Source: Cunninghamella blakesleeana | Lineage: Eukaryota > Mucoromycota > Mucoromycetes > Mucorales > Cunninghamellaceae | NCBI GenBank assembly: GCA_017871115.1 | Contig: JAFCIZ010000008.1 | Location: 1,426,001-1,490,000, forward strand | DNA: 64,000 bases | Direction: 5' to 3' | The notes under the pieces: generated by a model | What the model was told of the DNA's origin: nothing | Databases searched by the model: none | The model's input: only the letters and a program-made list of their open reading frames with translations | Program-made: the position numbers and the translations under genes | Part shown: positions 30,356-42,609 of the stretch, in pieces | How positions within the stretch are numbered: position 1 is the first letter of the stretch | How the letters are laid out: each line of letters starts with the position of its first letter

Positions 30356-30836
30356 TATAATAATAATCATCTAGATATATATTTGTAGTCATTTATTTAG
30401 TTTCATTTTTTTATTAATGAAATACCCTCTTTTTTCCCCTTTTCTTTTTTTTTTGTGCCCCTCATCATTTATTATATATATATTTACAATTGTATACCAT
30501 CTTCATTTATCTTTTTTATTTTTTATTTTCTCCCTCTCTCCTATATTTAATTCGATTTTTCTTTTACTTTTTACTTTTTCTTTATCCTCCTCTTTTATTC
30601 TTTTTTTTTATATATTCATATATATTTATATTTTGAATTGAATAAATATAACCTCTGTTATAATTAGGAAATTTGTTTTATTTTTTTCATTTCAGGAACA
30701 ATGGAGCGTTAGGTTGAAACCAGCCAATGGGTGCGGGTGTTGATTTGGTTCCTGTTTGTTTTTAAACTACGATATTTTCTTATCTGGGTATGATTCGATT
30801 TTTTTCTTTTATTCTTTTATAACTGCATTAGTTATT
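30356..30836. other. Intergenic region with transcribed leader
   Basis: T-rich 3' region of the Rrm4-like gene, then a GC-richer stretch at 30697-30760 after an acceptor-like TTTCAG. It contains two short upstream ORFs (ATG at 30702 and about 30729) and is probably 5' leader of the next gene, or holds an alternative first exon. Confidence 0.4.
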
Positions 30837-32066
30837 ATGTTACAAACCGAGAAAGATGTAAATATGACAATTTATAATAGTAGTAATTTTATAAGTAATG
30901 ATATGGTCTAAATTATACTTTTTTTTTTCCGATAAATGAAAGAAACCGTTAGAAAAGCATGCAGTGCGATTAGCTAGCTTCCTTCAAGAATGTTCACTTC
31001 TTGGTAGTTTATCTGTAATAAGTAAAAGAAAGTAAGAAAAAAGAAAAGGTTTAATAAATTTTTATTATTAGGTATTCAAAGTATATATATATGTTTGATA
31101 ATATAGGGATTTCGTCACTTTGAAGTTTGTATGAAAAGTAGAGAAGAGCTTTTATTAAGTTTACTCCCACCTTCTGCTTCGGATACTGAAAGGTAAACAT
31201 GTATATATATGAATACAAATGTTCTGTTTATTATGATAATATAACGATTGTTTATTGTAAATAGAAAGAAAACTATGATGTCATCTACTCATTTATTAGA
31301 TGAAGCTTATATCAATGTAAACATGTTATCTATATAAGTATATATATATATATAAATTTAAAACCATAACTAAGTCTTATACATATTTCCAATCTAATCA
31401 CATTTCTTTAAGGAACATGATCGTACGGTATTTGTATTGACTGGTTATGCTGTATATAACTGTCCATATATCTATGCCTGGGTAAGATACATAAATAATA
31501 TAGCTTAAAATAATGGTTTAATAACAAATATATATGTATTAGAAACGATCACAACACCGGGATACTATCCGTTACATGATTAACTCAGTTGAAACAGATG
31601 TCCCTTTGAGATTAGAGTCAACTATTTTATGGGCAACTAAAAGTAATAAATATAAAAAATCAAAATGGTTTGTTTTAGTCAGCTGATTTTTTTCTTTTTT
31701 ATAGATGTTGCATTATGGGAAATGATATGGGAATTGATATCACGAGTTACATGGCCAAGTCCACAGAATCCATTTGAAATAAATTTTGAATACTTAGATC
31801 AAATACCTTTACCCCAAGCTTTATTTTTGACGGGGGGGCTATTAGAATTTTTGCAAACACTTTGGGTACAAGCGGAGCCGAACGTAGCCTTTATTGATGA
31901 TGGTAATGAATATTTTAATAAAGTAAATAAATAAAATAAAAAAGTTGTCATATTCATACTTACATAATGCTGTTTTATAGTATTTTTGGATATACAATCT
32001 CTCCAACAACGCCATTTGCAATTAATGCGTGATTATACTCATAAAGTAAATACAACTTCGTCTTAA
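30837..32066 (+). CDS. Hypothetical protein, 227 aa, 8 exons
   Basis: Exons 30837-30857, 30943-31014, 31107-31192, 31265-31316, 31413-31481, 31543-31642, 31705-31902 and 31981-32066 join in frame. I do not recognise the family. The protein is globular and rich in Leu/Trp, with segments RLASFLQECSLLGSL, VFVLTGYAVYNCPYIYAW and ALFLTGGLLEFLQTLW; no signal peptide or clear membrane span. Multiple phase-consistent introns make it a real gene. The first exon (MLQTEKD) is the weak point: an alternative start near 30729 with donor GTTTGT is possible. Confidence 0.7.
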
Positions 32067-32804
32067 AAAATAAAAATAAAAAAAAGCATAAGTAAAATCA
32101 AACCAATAGTACACTATGAAAAATTTTCTAAGTTGAGAGTTACTCCAAAAAGCTTCTCCTTTTTTCAGAAATAATTGTAAAAAAATTCGAATAAACTCAA
32201 ATCTACAATTTAAATAAAAATAGTAATAATATAACCAAATAATACATATGTACAAATATATTGAGTAAAATAAAACCAAAAATATGGACAAGCTAAATGA
32301 TCAACCTAAAAAAAATTGCAAAAAAAATGAACTGGGTTTGATTATTTTTAATAAAAAACCCAAAAATGGATTTTTTAATTTTTCTTTATTATTTTTTTAT
32401 ACTTTTTAGCTAATATCGCCAATAATATCAAGTAAGAATGTATTAAGAGAAAAATATTAATATACATTACAATTATAACAGAACATTTATTAATTTAAGT
32501 GGTTTTCTTATTATTCTTATTTTATACAACATATGAAGAATAGTAGGTCCAGGATTTTTTGTATCAATCTCAATAATTAAATCAAGAAAAACTATTGAAT
32601 AAGGTTAAAAAAATACAAAAGAATGAAGTGTAAGTAAAAAACCGAGAGTATATATCAGGTATGCATAGCATTAATTTGTATTTCTTTGATTTATATTTAT
32701 AATTGTATCGAATATATATCTTATTATTCTATCTGCTTTAAACAAATGTATATCTATATCAGTATATTTTATATTATTTTACCACATAAATCGTTATAAA
32801 ATAA

Positions 32805-32838
<34 letters not shown>

Positions 32839-33334
32839 CATCTATTAATAAAATGAGAAGATGCCTAAATATATTAGAAAAAAAGTATACGTACTAGTGT
32901 TATTTTTTTTATCAAATTCATTATATAGGGGTATAGATAAATAAATGCCACAATTTGATGATGCATTTTAATATTTATATAATAGTACTCGAACAAAAAA
33001 CATCCACTTGGTATAAAATGACAGGGCTCTGATACGAATCCTTGATTTTGATTATTTGAATATATACAAAATTCAATAAAGAAATCAATTAGAAATTTTA
33101 TTTGTTCTTATTTTTATTTGATTTTAAAATAAAACAAATATCATTATCATATTACTAGCAAAAGATGCAATATAGTGAAAGTTGTTTATGACTATATATT
33201 CCGTTGGCTTATTAGAAAATTATGTTGAATATTTTTTCATATTTATTAAAGTACACATTTCAAAAATTATTTTATACTTTATTATAAAAAAATAAAAAAT
33301 AAAATAATAGTAATAATAATAATATGTATATAAA
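32067..33334. other. Intergenic region (convergent genes)
   Basis: Between the convergent 227-aa gene and the dioxygenase. AT-rich, with a TA repeat at about 32808-32837. No coding or RNA gene seen. Confidence 0.5.
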
Positions 33335-33916
33335 CTATAATACACGATTTTTTTCCTTTGAAGTTAAGCGTAAAGTACGGGCTCGACTTTTATAGTCATC
33401 CCAAGGGAAATAAGCACCGCAAATACGACGATGACCAGTAAAAGCGGAACGGCCGTGAAGAACACGCCAATTATCAAAAGTAACGACACGACCAGGGGCT
33501 AAAGGATCCCAATATTCATTATTAGGATTTGTTAATAGTTGATTCCATTTAAATAAGGCATCATAAAAGTGATCTAATTCTGATATAGATAAATGGTTTA
33601 AGGTAGATCTATCATCATTGTTATATCTAATTTGGTATAATTCTCCTTTGCTATCATGATTTAAAATTGGATAAGCACGAGGTGTAGGTACAATTAATAC
33701 ATTTTCATCACCAGCCGAATGAGTAGGAATTAAAGTATTTGTTAAAGTTTCATAAGCTTCAGGATGTTTTTCTTTTAATTGTGCTGCTACTGCAAATCCA
33801 TCAACAAATAAAGAATCTCCTCCGCTTCCTTTAAATTCTAATTTGTGAAACATTTGAAGTCCACTAAATAAAATAAAATAATTAAATTATTCGTTAGATA
33901 AATAGCTATATATATA

Positions 33917-33947
<31 letters not shown>

Positions 33948-34699
33948 TACCTTGGTTCAGTAAAATAAGTATTATCTGTATGAGCACCTAAAGCTAATTG
34001 AGTATAAGCAGTATCGGCATGAGCCAAATCAGCAGTAAAAGACCACATTCCCTTTGAATAGTGAGTTTCCCTTAAAAAGGATAATCTTCTAGCTAATTTT
34101 TCAGTATCTTCCAAAGTAGAAGGTACATTGTCAACAAAAGCAATACCGTCAATTTCTATTCTATAAAGCCATTCTGATAAACCTTCATTTGTATTAATGA
34201 CATCATCATAATATAACGGTGTTTTATTTGTTAAAGTATCAACAAGCTCATTAGATGTCCATATATTCTTTTTATCTGTAGGTTCTAATGGATCTAAAGT
34301 GGATGATTTATGTTGAAAAAAATCACCATGTGTTTCAATCCAATCATATGCATATTGACTAATATGGCCATCCTGCCAAACTATATTTAAACCATTTTCT
34401 TCAGGAGTAATTGACTTTGGTTGAATGTTTCTATCAATACCAAAGGTGTTTACTAAGCGCTGTCTCGTTACTGAATGATAGCAATCAGGACAACGGCAAT
34501 GATCTCTTAACCAAAAATAAGGCAAAGTATAAACTGTTTTATTGTTTTTGGCTGTAGCTATTTTGACAATACGGTCTTGTTGCTCAAATATTTTAGCAGT
34601 ACTATATAGTCTTGAAGAAGTGATTATTAATGGTGGTAATACTCTATTAATTTTTTTCAATGAGCGAAATTGATTCCCTTTTAATATTGTTCTTAACAT
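33335..34699 (-). CDS. Trimethyllysine dioxygenase (carnitine biosynthesis)
   Basis: Two exons on the reverse strand, 34699-33951 and 33863-33335, 425 aa. It is an Fe(II)/2-oxoglutarate dioxygenase of the TMLH/BBOX family. The N-terminal zinc-binding domain has FWLRDHCRCPDC, and the iron ligands are H240, D242 (GAHTDNTYF) and H386 (RVLHGR). TADLAHADTAYTQLA and DNWRVLHGRSAF resemble trimethyllysine dioxygenase more than gamma-butyrobetaine dioxygenase. It would hydroxylate N6-trimethyllysine, the first step to carnitine. The basic, Ser/Leu-rich first 30 residues look like a mitochondrial presequence. The substrate call against BBOX is probable, not proven. Confidence 0.88.
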
Positions 34700-35554
34700 A
34701 CTTGTGTGAGAAAATGAAATAAAAGAAAAAGAATAAAAATAAAAGCAAGGAAGGAAAGAAGAAAAAGAAAGTAAACAAGGCCCGCGAAAAAAAAAAAAAG
34801 TAATTTATTATGACATAATGGCTGTGTAACAAAAAGAAGATGATGTGGAAAAAAAAAAGAAAGAAATCATGCAATTAAATAGAAGTAGAGAATATATATG
34901 TCTTATTATTGCTTTATATATATATTTTTTTTTATCAATATAACAATAATAATATATGTGTAATAAATATATAAATAAATATATAAATATAAATATAAAT
35001 ATATAATTAAGTGTGTATATATCTAATAATATAAAATGTATAATATACTTATATCTTTTGAGAGATATAAAGAAGAATAGTTTAAAATTACTAAGAAAAA
35101 AAAAACCCTTGGGTTGTGATAGAGTATAAAGTTGATATTTGAAGGTACAGGATAATTTTCTTTAAATTAACTACGCCACCTTTAAATTTTGCTAGTACTG
35201 CGGTAAGTTTTATTGTTTGATAAAAAAAGATATTCTATTAAGTGAAGCACTTCAGTGCAATCAACTTATATTTTAAAATAATTCGTTTGTAATGGTACAA
35301 TAAAAAGAAGAACAATGATAATATTATTTATATATTAATTATATATTTTGCTTTATGTTCAGAAAATGATAAGTCTAACTTAGCTTAATATACTCATATT
35401 TAAACCGTGAAACTTATTAAGTTGTACAATATATGGGAAATAACCCCTTGTGCTCGGCTTAAAAAAAGATGATTGGTGGCTTGACTTTTCAGATATAAAT
35501 TCAACGTTTCAAAATCATCAAAATGTTCTTTCTTTCTTTAACTATTAAAAAAAA
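34700..35554. other. Divergent promoter region, dioxygenase / acyltransferase
   Basis: AT-rich, with TA and ATA-type simple repeats around 34900-35010. No gene seen; presumably holds both promoters. Confidence 0.5.
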
Positions 35555-36919
35555 ATGACAACCACATTAAAAAGTTATAGAGTTAAGCCTTCGCAGCCTA
35601 TAAATGATTTTAAAAAACATAAACTAGAAGGTTTGGACAAAAATAATTATTTTTATACAACCATTTTTTTTGGATACGATAATAAGTATTTACCATCGGA
35701 TACTGACTATGAACAAGTGGTAGAAAAGATAAAAGGTGATTTATCTATCTTACAAAATGATTTCCCCATGATTGCCGGTAGTATTGAAAATAATTATGAA
35801 GAAAATAATGCACAAGTCATATATGATGGAAGTGGTGTTGTCGTAGTGGAAGCCGAAAACAATAATATAAATATAAGCGATCTCACTATTTTAAAAGATA
35901 ACAACGATAGCACATCGGCCAAAGATATTTCTGATATGTTCACACCTGATTTAAAATATCTTAAAAACGAATACCATGTGCAGCATTTTCCATTTATCGT
36001 ACAAATCACCAAATTAAAATGTAATTCTATTATATTAACATTGATGAATTCGCATATGCTTATGGATGGTTACTCTTACGAATTATTACAAAGGGCTTGG
36101 AAATCCATTTCGAAAGGACTAGATTATATGAAACCAGATGACAAAAAGATCGATTATGCTGGTATTGAACATCAAAGTGTAATGCCTAAAGGATGGATAG
36201 AAATACCTAGACAGTTTTTATTTAAAGAAGCATCATCATCATCAGAATCTCAGGTCATACCTTCTTGTCGACTTCATTTCTCCAAAAATAAAATCAATCA
36301 ATTGAAAGAGGAATTAAATAGATTGATAAAAGAAGACGATGAGTCCAAATACGTTACTTCAGATGAAATTGTATGCTCTCTTTTATGGAAGGCGATCACT
36401 AGACATAGAAAATTGGATCAAAATCAATATACAACATTTATTCGACCTACCAATATAAGAAATATATTAAAGCCAATGCTTTCTGATCGTTCTTTTGGCA
36501 ACTTGGCAATTATGGATGGTATTTGTTTATCTTCAGAAGAAATCCTTTCATCAGATATTTTGCAAATCATCAAAAAGATTCAATTACAAAAAGAAGTGTA
36601 TAACAAAGAGAAAATCTTGCAAAATTTAAAATATTTTACAGAACTACCTTTCGATAAATGTTTAGTAATGGACTTTGCTGGTATGGCTCAAAATGACCTT
36701 TTACTTAACTCTTGGAGCAAATTTTCCTCTTTAGCATCTTTTGATATTGGTTTTGGTAATAATGTATTTGTATCTTTACCACCACTTATGAATGGAGCGG
36801 TTTTATTATTACCTTCATGTTTTAACCAAGAAGAAGGAATTGTAGCTCATGTTAATTTACAAGATAATATATTAAAAGAGTTGGCAAATGATAATGATTT
36901 ATTAAGTTATTTATGCTAA
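35555..36919 (+). CDS. BAHD/transferase-family acyltransferase
   Basis: A single-exon 454-aa protein, unusual here where most genes are intron-rich. It has the BAHD catalytic motif HMLMD (H167-D171, in NSHMLMDGYS) between two acyltransferase lobes, and a C-terminal DIGFG (about 397) at the place of the structural DFGWG motif. The family moves acyl groups from acyl-CoA to alcohols or amines; fungal members include trichothecene 3-O-acetyltransferase-like enzymes. The substrate cannot be told. No signal peptide, so probably cytosolic. No secondary-metabolite core gene is nearby. Confidence 0.85.
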   Translation: MTTTLKSYRVKPSQPINDFKKHKLEGLDKNNYFYTTIFFGYDNKYLPSDTDYEQVVEKIKGDLSILQNDFPMIAGSIENNYEENNAQVIYDGSGVVVVEAENNNINISDLTILKDNNDSTSAKDISDMFTPDLKYLKNEYHVQHFPFIVQITKLKCNSIILTLMNSHMLMDGYSYELLQRAWKSISKGLDYMKPDDKKIDYAGIEHQSVMPKGWIEIPRQFLFKEASSSSESQVIPSCRLHFSKNKINQLKEELNRLIKEDDESKYVTSDEIVCSLLWKAITRHRKLDQNQYTTFIRPTNIRNILKPMLSDRSFGNLAIMDGICLSSEEILSSDILQIIKKIQLQKEVYNKEKILQNLKYFTELPFDKCLVMDFAGMAQNDLLLNSWSKFSSLASFDIGFGNNVFVSLPPLMNGAVLLLPSCFNQEEGIVAHVNLQDNILKELANDNDLLSYLC

Positions 36920-37279
36920 ATATTCATATATATATATATTCCTTTTTGAATTATTTACTATTAAATTGTTAATTTTAATAATATTTTTTTTTCTAATAAA
37001 CTGTAACAATAACATGGGCTTTCTTAATAAGAACCTTATTTTTTAGTTGAGCTTATTTTTAAAAAAATATCCTATATTAAAACCCAGTTCTATAGCTTTG
37101 GGAATTTTTTCATCATTTTGCATAACAAATGATAAAATAATAATGTACAATGACCAATAGGAATATTGATAATTTAAAAAACACAACTAAGTGGAGCTTT
37201 TTTATTCCCTTCCTTTCTTTTCTTTCTTTTTCTTTTTTTATTGAGTATCTTTTTTTTTTCCCTTGTATATAAGTATAGT
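36920..37279. other. Short intergenic region
   Basis: AT-rich, ending in a C/T-rich tract that should be the promoter and leader of the amidohydrolase. No gene. Confidence 0.5.
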
Positions 37280-38209
37280 ATGGTAGAAACACTACAAAAT
37301 ATCGTTGATACACATATTCATTTTTGGCAACGAGAAAATATATATGTACCATGGTTAAAAGGAACAAAGTTTGATACAGATAAAAGTATAGAAGAATATA
37401 AAGAAAAAGTTAAACCAATAGGAGTGAAAAAAGGTGTATATGTAGAAGTTGATGTAGATTCAAGGTATGGATTGGTAGAAGGAAGTTGGATACATGATTA
37501 TATTCAACATTATCAACAGCAAGTCAATGATCAAGAAACAAAAGGATTCGGGGGAATTGGAGCAGTAGTAGCCTATGCACCAGTGGATCAAGGTAAACAC
37601 GTTCGACCCTACTTAAACTTATTACAACAATTAGTGGGTAAAGACCTATTAAGAGGGATTCGGTTTATATTACAAGATTCAAAAAGAGATCCAAATCGAG
37701 TAATTACGACAGAATTTATCGATGGAGTGAAAATTGTTGGAGAAGAATATCATTTAATATTTGAATTAGTCATAGATTGTCATCAATGTCCACAGCAATT
37801 TCCACCATTAATAAAATTGGTTTCATTATGTACCGAGGTTACTTTTGTACTTGATCATATGGGCAAACCGCCTTGTTATAGTAAACCAGGTGAAAAAGAA
37901 TTTAATGAATGGGAAAATTATATAAAAGAATTAGCAAGTTATCCAAATGTTTTGTGTAAAGTATCAGGGCTGATTACTGAACTAGAAGATATAGATATTA
38001 CTGCGGATCAATTAAGACCTTTTATACAAGTAGCCCGCCATTATTTTGGTATTAATCGATTAATGTTTGGTGGTGATTGGCCAATTTGTGAATTAAAAAG
38101 CACTTGGATGCAATGGGTTCAAGTTTTAAATGAAATTATTAAGGATTGGTCATTGGAAGATCGAAATAAATTATTTGTGCTTAATGCTGAAAAGTGTTAC
38201 AAGTTATAA
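37280..38209 (+). CDS. Amidohydrolase 2 family (L-fuconolactonase-like)
   Basis: Single exon, 309 aa from ATG 37280; the open frame upstream lacks an ATG. A TIM-barrel metal-dependent hydrolase with an N-terminal DTHIH metal motif (D10, H12, H14), a barrel His in FVLDHMGKP, and a C-terminal catalytic Asp in GGDWP (about 266). The layout matches amidohydrolase 2 proteins such as L-fuconolactonase and 2-pyrone-4,6-dicarboxylate lactonase. It probably opens a lactone or related ring; the substrate is unknown. No targeting signal. Confidence 0.87.
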   Translation: MVETLQNIVDTHIHFWQRENIYVPWLKGTKFDTDKSIEEYKEKVKPIGVKKGVYVEVDVDSRYGLVEGSWIHDYIQHYQQQVNDQETKGFGGIGAVVAYAPVDQGKHVRPYLNLLQQLVGKDLLRGIRFILQDSKRDPNRVITTEFIDGVKIVGEEYHLIFELVIDCHQCPQQFPPLIKLVSLCTEVTFVLDHMGKPPCYSKPGEKEFNEWENYIKELASYPNVLCKVSGLITELEDIDITADQLRPFIQVARHYFGINRLMFGGDWPICELKSTWMQWVQVLNEIIKDWSLEDRNKLFVLNAEKCYKL

Positions 38210-38457
38210 AAAAAGGTTGAGTATCCGATCTTATTTAAAAATTTCCTCCATTTTTTATTTATTTAATCCCTTTTTTTTTTAATATATATTCTTTTCTTTC
38301 ACTTTCTTTCTTTTTATTATTATTATTGTTATCATTATTATTTTATTTTATATATAGTTTTATATTTTTTTTTATATCTTGATACTCTTTACCTTTTTTC
38401 TTATATACTAACGAATACCCTTACCCTTTTTTTTTTATAAAATAAATATCTCATCAC

Positions 38458-39235
38458 ATGATGTCCTTATCCATCCCAACAATAAGAGTAAAAATAATAA
38501 TAAATAACCATAATAATGAAAAGATAAGCAATTATTAATAACAAGCTTATTTAATTAGAAAACAATAGAATTACCACCTACACCAGCATCCTCTTATTGT
38601 CGTTCTTTTATATCAAGAGATGATTCTACTAAATTAACTTGTATAAATACTGATAATTCAATGGGTAAAACGATGATAATAATATGATGATGCATTATTT
38701 TTTTCACCCCTTGAATGTTTTTGCTAATTTTTTTCTATTTGTATTTTCTTTTATTTGTATTATTTGTTTGTTTATTATTTGTTTATCAATTCTAGAAAGA
38801 ATGGATAGATCATCTTCAAAACTACTATCAACAAGAAATTATGGTTCATTTATCAGTATTCCTCCATTATCAGGTAACTATCCTTTTGTATGACTTTGAA
38901 ACTCTTGTGTAATATTATTTCTTCATCTTTTTTGTTTTTTTGCCCCTGATAATAAACATTCTATTTCTTTTATAGAAGATAATCTGTCACTTCATTCTGC
39001 AGCACCTTCAACACCGTCACATACTACTATAAATCCTGATGAAGATGATGAAGGTTTATATCTTTTATGGACTCAGCAACTATTACGTGAACAAGGTGTA
39101 AGACCCTCCTCCTCTTTTAGAGCGAAATCTCTTCAATACGATGATGATGATGATTATAGTGATGAAAGTAGCTTGTCAGATATATCAGTTTCTACATCTT
39201 TTTTTTCCTCTTTTCTCTCATCATGTTGTACATAA
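38458..39235 (+). CDS. Hypothetical protein, 157 aa, 4 exons
   Basis: Exons 38458-38487, 38559-38664, 38796-38873 and 38976-39235 join in frame. The family is not recognised. The protein is Ser/Thr-rich and mostly disordered, with an acidic run (YDDDDDYSDESSLSD) and one conserved-looking stretch GLYLLWTQQLLREQG. It ends SSFLSSCCT. The first exon (MMSLSIPTIR) is inferred from phase and a GTAAAA donor and is the least certain. Confidence 0.5.
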
Positions 39236-40399
39236 CTGGCTCCGCTACATTAGTGTTACCATTATTATCTTTAAAGTAATATATCCTTTTTTATATAAAT
39301 ACTTACCACTGGCATAATTAAACGAATACATCTATAATAAAATGACATTACCACCATGAACAAATTATAATAGCACGAAAAGTACACTAAAATTTATTTA
39401 GCCTATTTTAATTACATTATTTAACGTCTTCTTTAAAAATGAAAAACGTTAGTACAACAAATTGCTTGGTTAAGCTTTTTTATTTGTTGAATGTATTTAT
39501 TTTAAACTCAAAAATAGTTACTCTTAGAATACAACTCATCACATTTGTTTATATCGCTAACTGACACTTAATTATTTTTATCATTCTCTTTAAACTAGGT
39601 TAGAAAAATAAAAAATAAAAAAAAAACATACTAATCTATAATAAATAATAAATACATAATATTATTATTAAATACTATCAAGTAAAACTGTAGAGCAATG
39701 CATTTCTTTCATCGCTTGTTTACTATGATATTAAGAAGTCATCTCTCTTAAGTGGAAAAATTAACAAATATAGTATTACTAAAATAAGTATTTAGTATCT
39801 TATTGTATTTCATTATTATAAACCAAATATTTAGAGTATTTTTTATTACTAATAATTTAGTTTTATACAACTTATTGTACAAGATTTTTTTTTTTTTTTC
39901 TTTTCCCTTGGTGATAGTAGTGTACATATACATGTAATCAAAATAGTAGTTTTATAATCAAAAAAAAAAAAAAAAAATTATATATATATATATATACGTT
40001 AATAGTACCATTAAATTAGAAATATCTAATATATAAATAGTACGTAATAATATTAGATACAAGCAAAAGAGTAAAACAAAATTCTAGACTTCATGTATAT
40101 TTATTTTTGATCAGCTTAAGTTGAAAAACTGATATTCAGTTAGTAACCTCCTTTTGTCGAATTTTGAGGAGCTCTTTTCATATACACCTTAGTTACTGTT
40201 ATCGTTATAAGATTCTATATTCTATATTATTCTATTGTATTCTAAACTATTCTATTGTATTCTAAAAGTATCAATTTTAATAAAGGGGTTGGTTAACTTT
40301 ATTTAAAAAGTAAAAAAAAGGGGAAGGAAGTATAAGAAACAGAAGACGTTAACGATGTTATACTGATTGTCAAAAGGCTTATGTACATAATTATGAAAG

Positions 40400-40461
<62 letters not shown>

Positions 40462-40797
40462 AGGAATAAACGGAAGGGGTTCATCAACATTCTATTTGAG
40501 TTCTCAAAAAATACTAAAAAAGTCAACTTTTGAAACAAGAAAAGATTCTAAATGTGTAAAGATGAAGGAGAAGTATATAACGTACTTTAAAGACAAATAC
40601 TATAAACAGGTATTTACCTTTTTTTTTTTTTTTTTTTTTTTACTGAGTTAAGTACAATTGCCAATATCTACAAAATAAAGTTTTGTCAATTTAAGTTTAG
40701 CTCGTATACTTAATGACAGCTTAATGTTTTGCAGAATACTTGTATCTATACTATCATGATTAATACTATACATTGTATATTGTATTATTATTATTAC

Positions 40798-40837
<40 letters not shown>

Positions 40838-41168
40838 TATATGAATAATAGGTAATTTTAAATATAGTTTGATGAAATAGATGCGTAATGCTAGTAAGAA
40901 AAATACGAATTATAATATTAATAAAAATAACGTTATTTATATATAAATTCAGATATATAAAAAAATAGATTAACAGAATAATTTTGATAGGGATGCGTTT
41001 TTACTTTTATATCCTCCCTTTTAACTCAATTCGTTTTTTAAAAAAAAAGAAGAAAAGCTTCATATTAATGCCTCCTTGTTTTGATTTTTTATTTTATTTA
41101 AAAATGATTTTTTTTCCTATCATTCTTTTTCTTTTTTCTTTTTATTGATTACACTTGTAAATATTTCA
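39236..41168. other. Intergenic region with simple repeats
   Basis: No gene found. Contains a pure run of 61 A (40400-40460), a second A/T tract near 40620, repeats of ATTCTATTGTATTCTAAA around 40210-40265, and a TTA repeat at about 40786-40830. The long poly-A produces false Phe-rich ORFs on the reverse strand. Confidence 0.6.
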
Positions 41169-42441
41169 ATGAAAAAAAGCCAACGTAGCTCAATGGCACC
41201 ACAAAAGCCTAACCATAGCACTCTATTCCATTATGCTAATCGGTTTGATAGAAGATCTACAGAACAGCCACTTGAACCTTTTGAAAAAAAAGAAATTGAA
41301 CAAGAAAATAAGGATGAACACCTTATAAATAATAAACGTAATCATAATATTAAAAAAAGAAAAATACCTCCACCACCTGCGGCACCAAGTATCCAACAGA
41401 TAGATATTGTAAGATATTCTTGGGAAAGAGTATGTCAATTAAGGCTCGATGATGATGATCCACATATGTCACCTGTACAAGGATTTGGGTCTCAGTTTTA
41501 TAAAGCCTTATTCGAAACAGATGAATTTTGTAAAGAAAAATTTAACCATAATGTCATGCTACAAGCTCGTGTATTAGCCAGTATTATTGCATTTTTAACA
41601 AGATCACCATCTATTAAAGGAAAATCCGGTTCTATTCAAGATATAAATGCTACAAAAAAAAAGCTAAGTGAGTATCAACCACCAAGTCCAAATATTAATT
41701 CAAATTTATCATTCATTGAACTTATAGAACAAGCAATGGATGATGACCATCAGCGTAATTCTATTTCATCATTTATTAGAAGAAATTCAACCACAAGCAA
41801 CAATAGTGATCGAATAAATAACAGTAATAACAACAATAACAATAATAAAAATAATAATAATGGCTGTCCATTTCAGCATCATAGTTATGACCAATTCGTG
41901 CTTCCTCCATCTCCAGTATCTTCTATTGAGTCAGAAAAGGGTCAAACTTATATGGATAGCCATTGCCAACGACTTTCTTCTCAGGAACAACAGGAAATAG
42001 AAAAGTATATACTAAAAAAGCAACAACTAGAACATGAAAAAGAAAACCAATTTGTTGCTCATAAATTAAAAGAACTAGGCGCCTCACATCTTAAATATGG
42101 TCTATTACCTTATCATTTTGATGCTATTGGTCCTGCTTTAATTACTGCTTTAAGATCAAGATTAAAAAATGACTGTGTGTCACATGTTGAAAACGCTTGG
42201 TCAAAGGTAGATAAATTTATATAGAAAATAAACTTATTTAGCAATTTTCATTTTCTTATTTCTTATTCTAATTATTTATTAATTTATATATTAGGTTTAT
42301 GAATTCACAGCTTATTATATGAAAGTAGGATTAGCTTCTCAAATTGTTCATGAGCAAGAAAATCAATTTAAAACCTCTGTGTCTTTATCTTCCTCTATAA
42401 ATTCTCTTGAAGCAGGTGATGCAAAATGTATTATTCAATGA
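41169..42441 (+). CDS. Globin-domain protein with large internal insertion
   Basis: Two exons, 41169-42206 and 42295-42441, 394 aa. A disordered basic N-terminus (about 80 aa) precedes the first globin half (VRYSWERVCQL ... GFGSQFYKALFETDEF ... LQARVLASIIAFL). Then comes an insertion of about 150 aa rich in Ser, Asn and Gln. The second half reads LKELGASHLKYGLLPYHFDAIGPAL, with proximal His about 307, and continues across the intron (AWSKVYEFTAYYMKVGL). The halves fit helices A-E and F-H of one globin. Heme binding is likely from the His. Function may be gas or redox sensing rather than transport; no reductase domain, so it is not a flavohaemoglobin. Confidence 0.82.
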
Positions 42442-42609
42442 ATTTTTTTTAAGGCGTTCACGCGTCAAATGTTATTTGTAATTAAAAAATTACATTGTTA
42501 TTTCGCTCTTCCATTCTTCTTTTTTTTAAAATATTATCTAATTCACGTTTATTATATTTATGATTCTTTATTATATGCTATTTCCTTATTCTATTTCTAG
42601 TATAACAAT

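Noticed and set aside
37241..37279. Longer start for the amidohydrolase
   Set aside because: No ATG in this part; 37280 is the first and gives a normal family N-terminus just before DTHIH.
35555..38209. Acyltransferase plus amidohydrolase as a secondary-metabolite cluster
   Set aside because: No core synthase, transporter or regulator is near, and flanking genes are housekeeping.
40299..40538. Reverse ORF with long poly-Phe
   Set aside because: Product of the 61-A tract.
41145..41168. Upstream start for the globin gene
   Set aside because: The frame is open but begins with TTG; the first ATG is at 41169.
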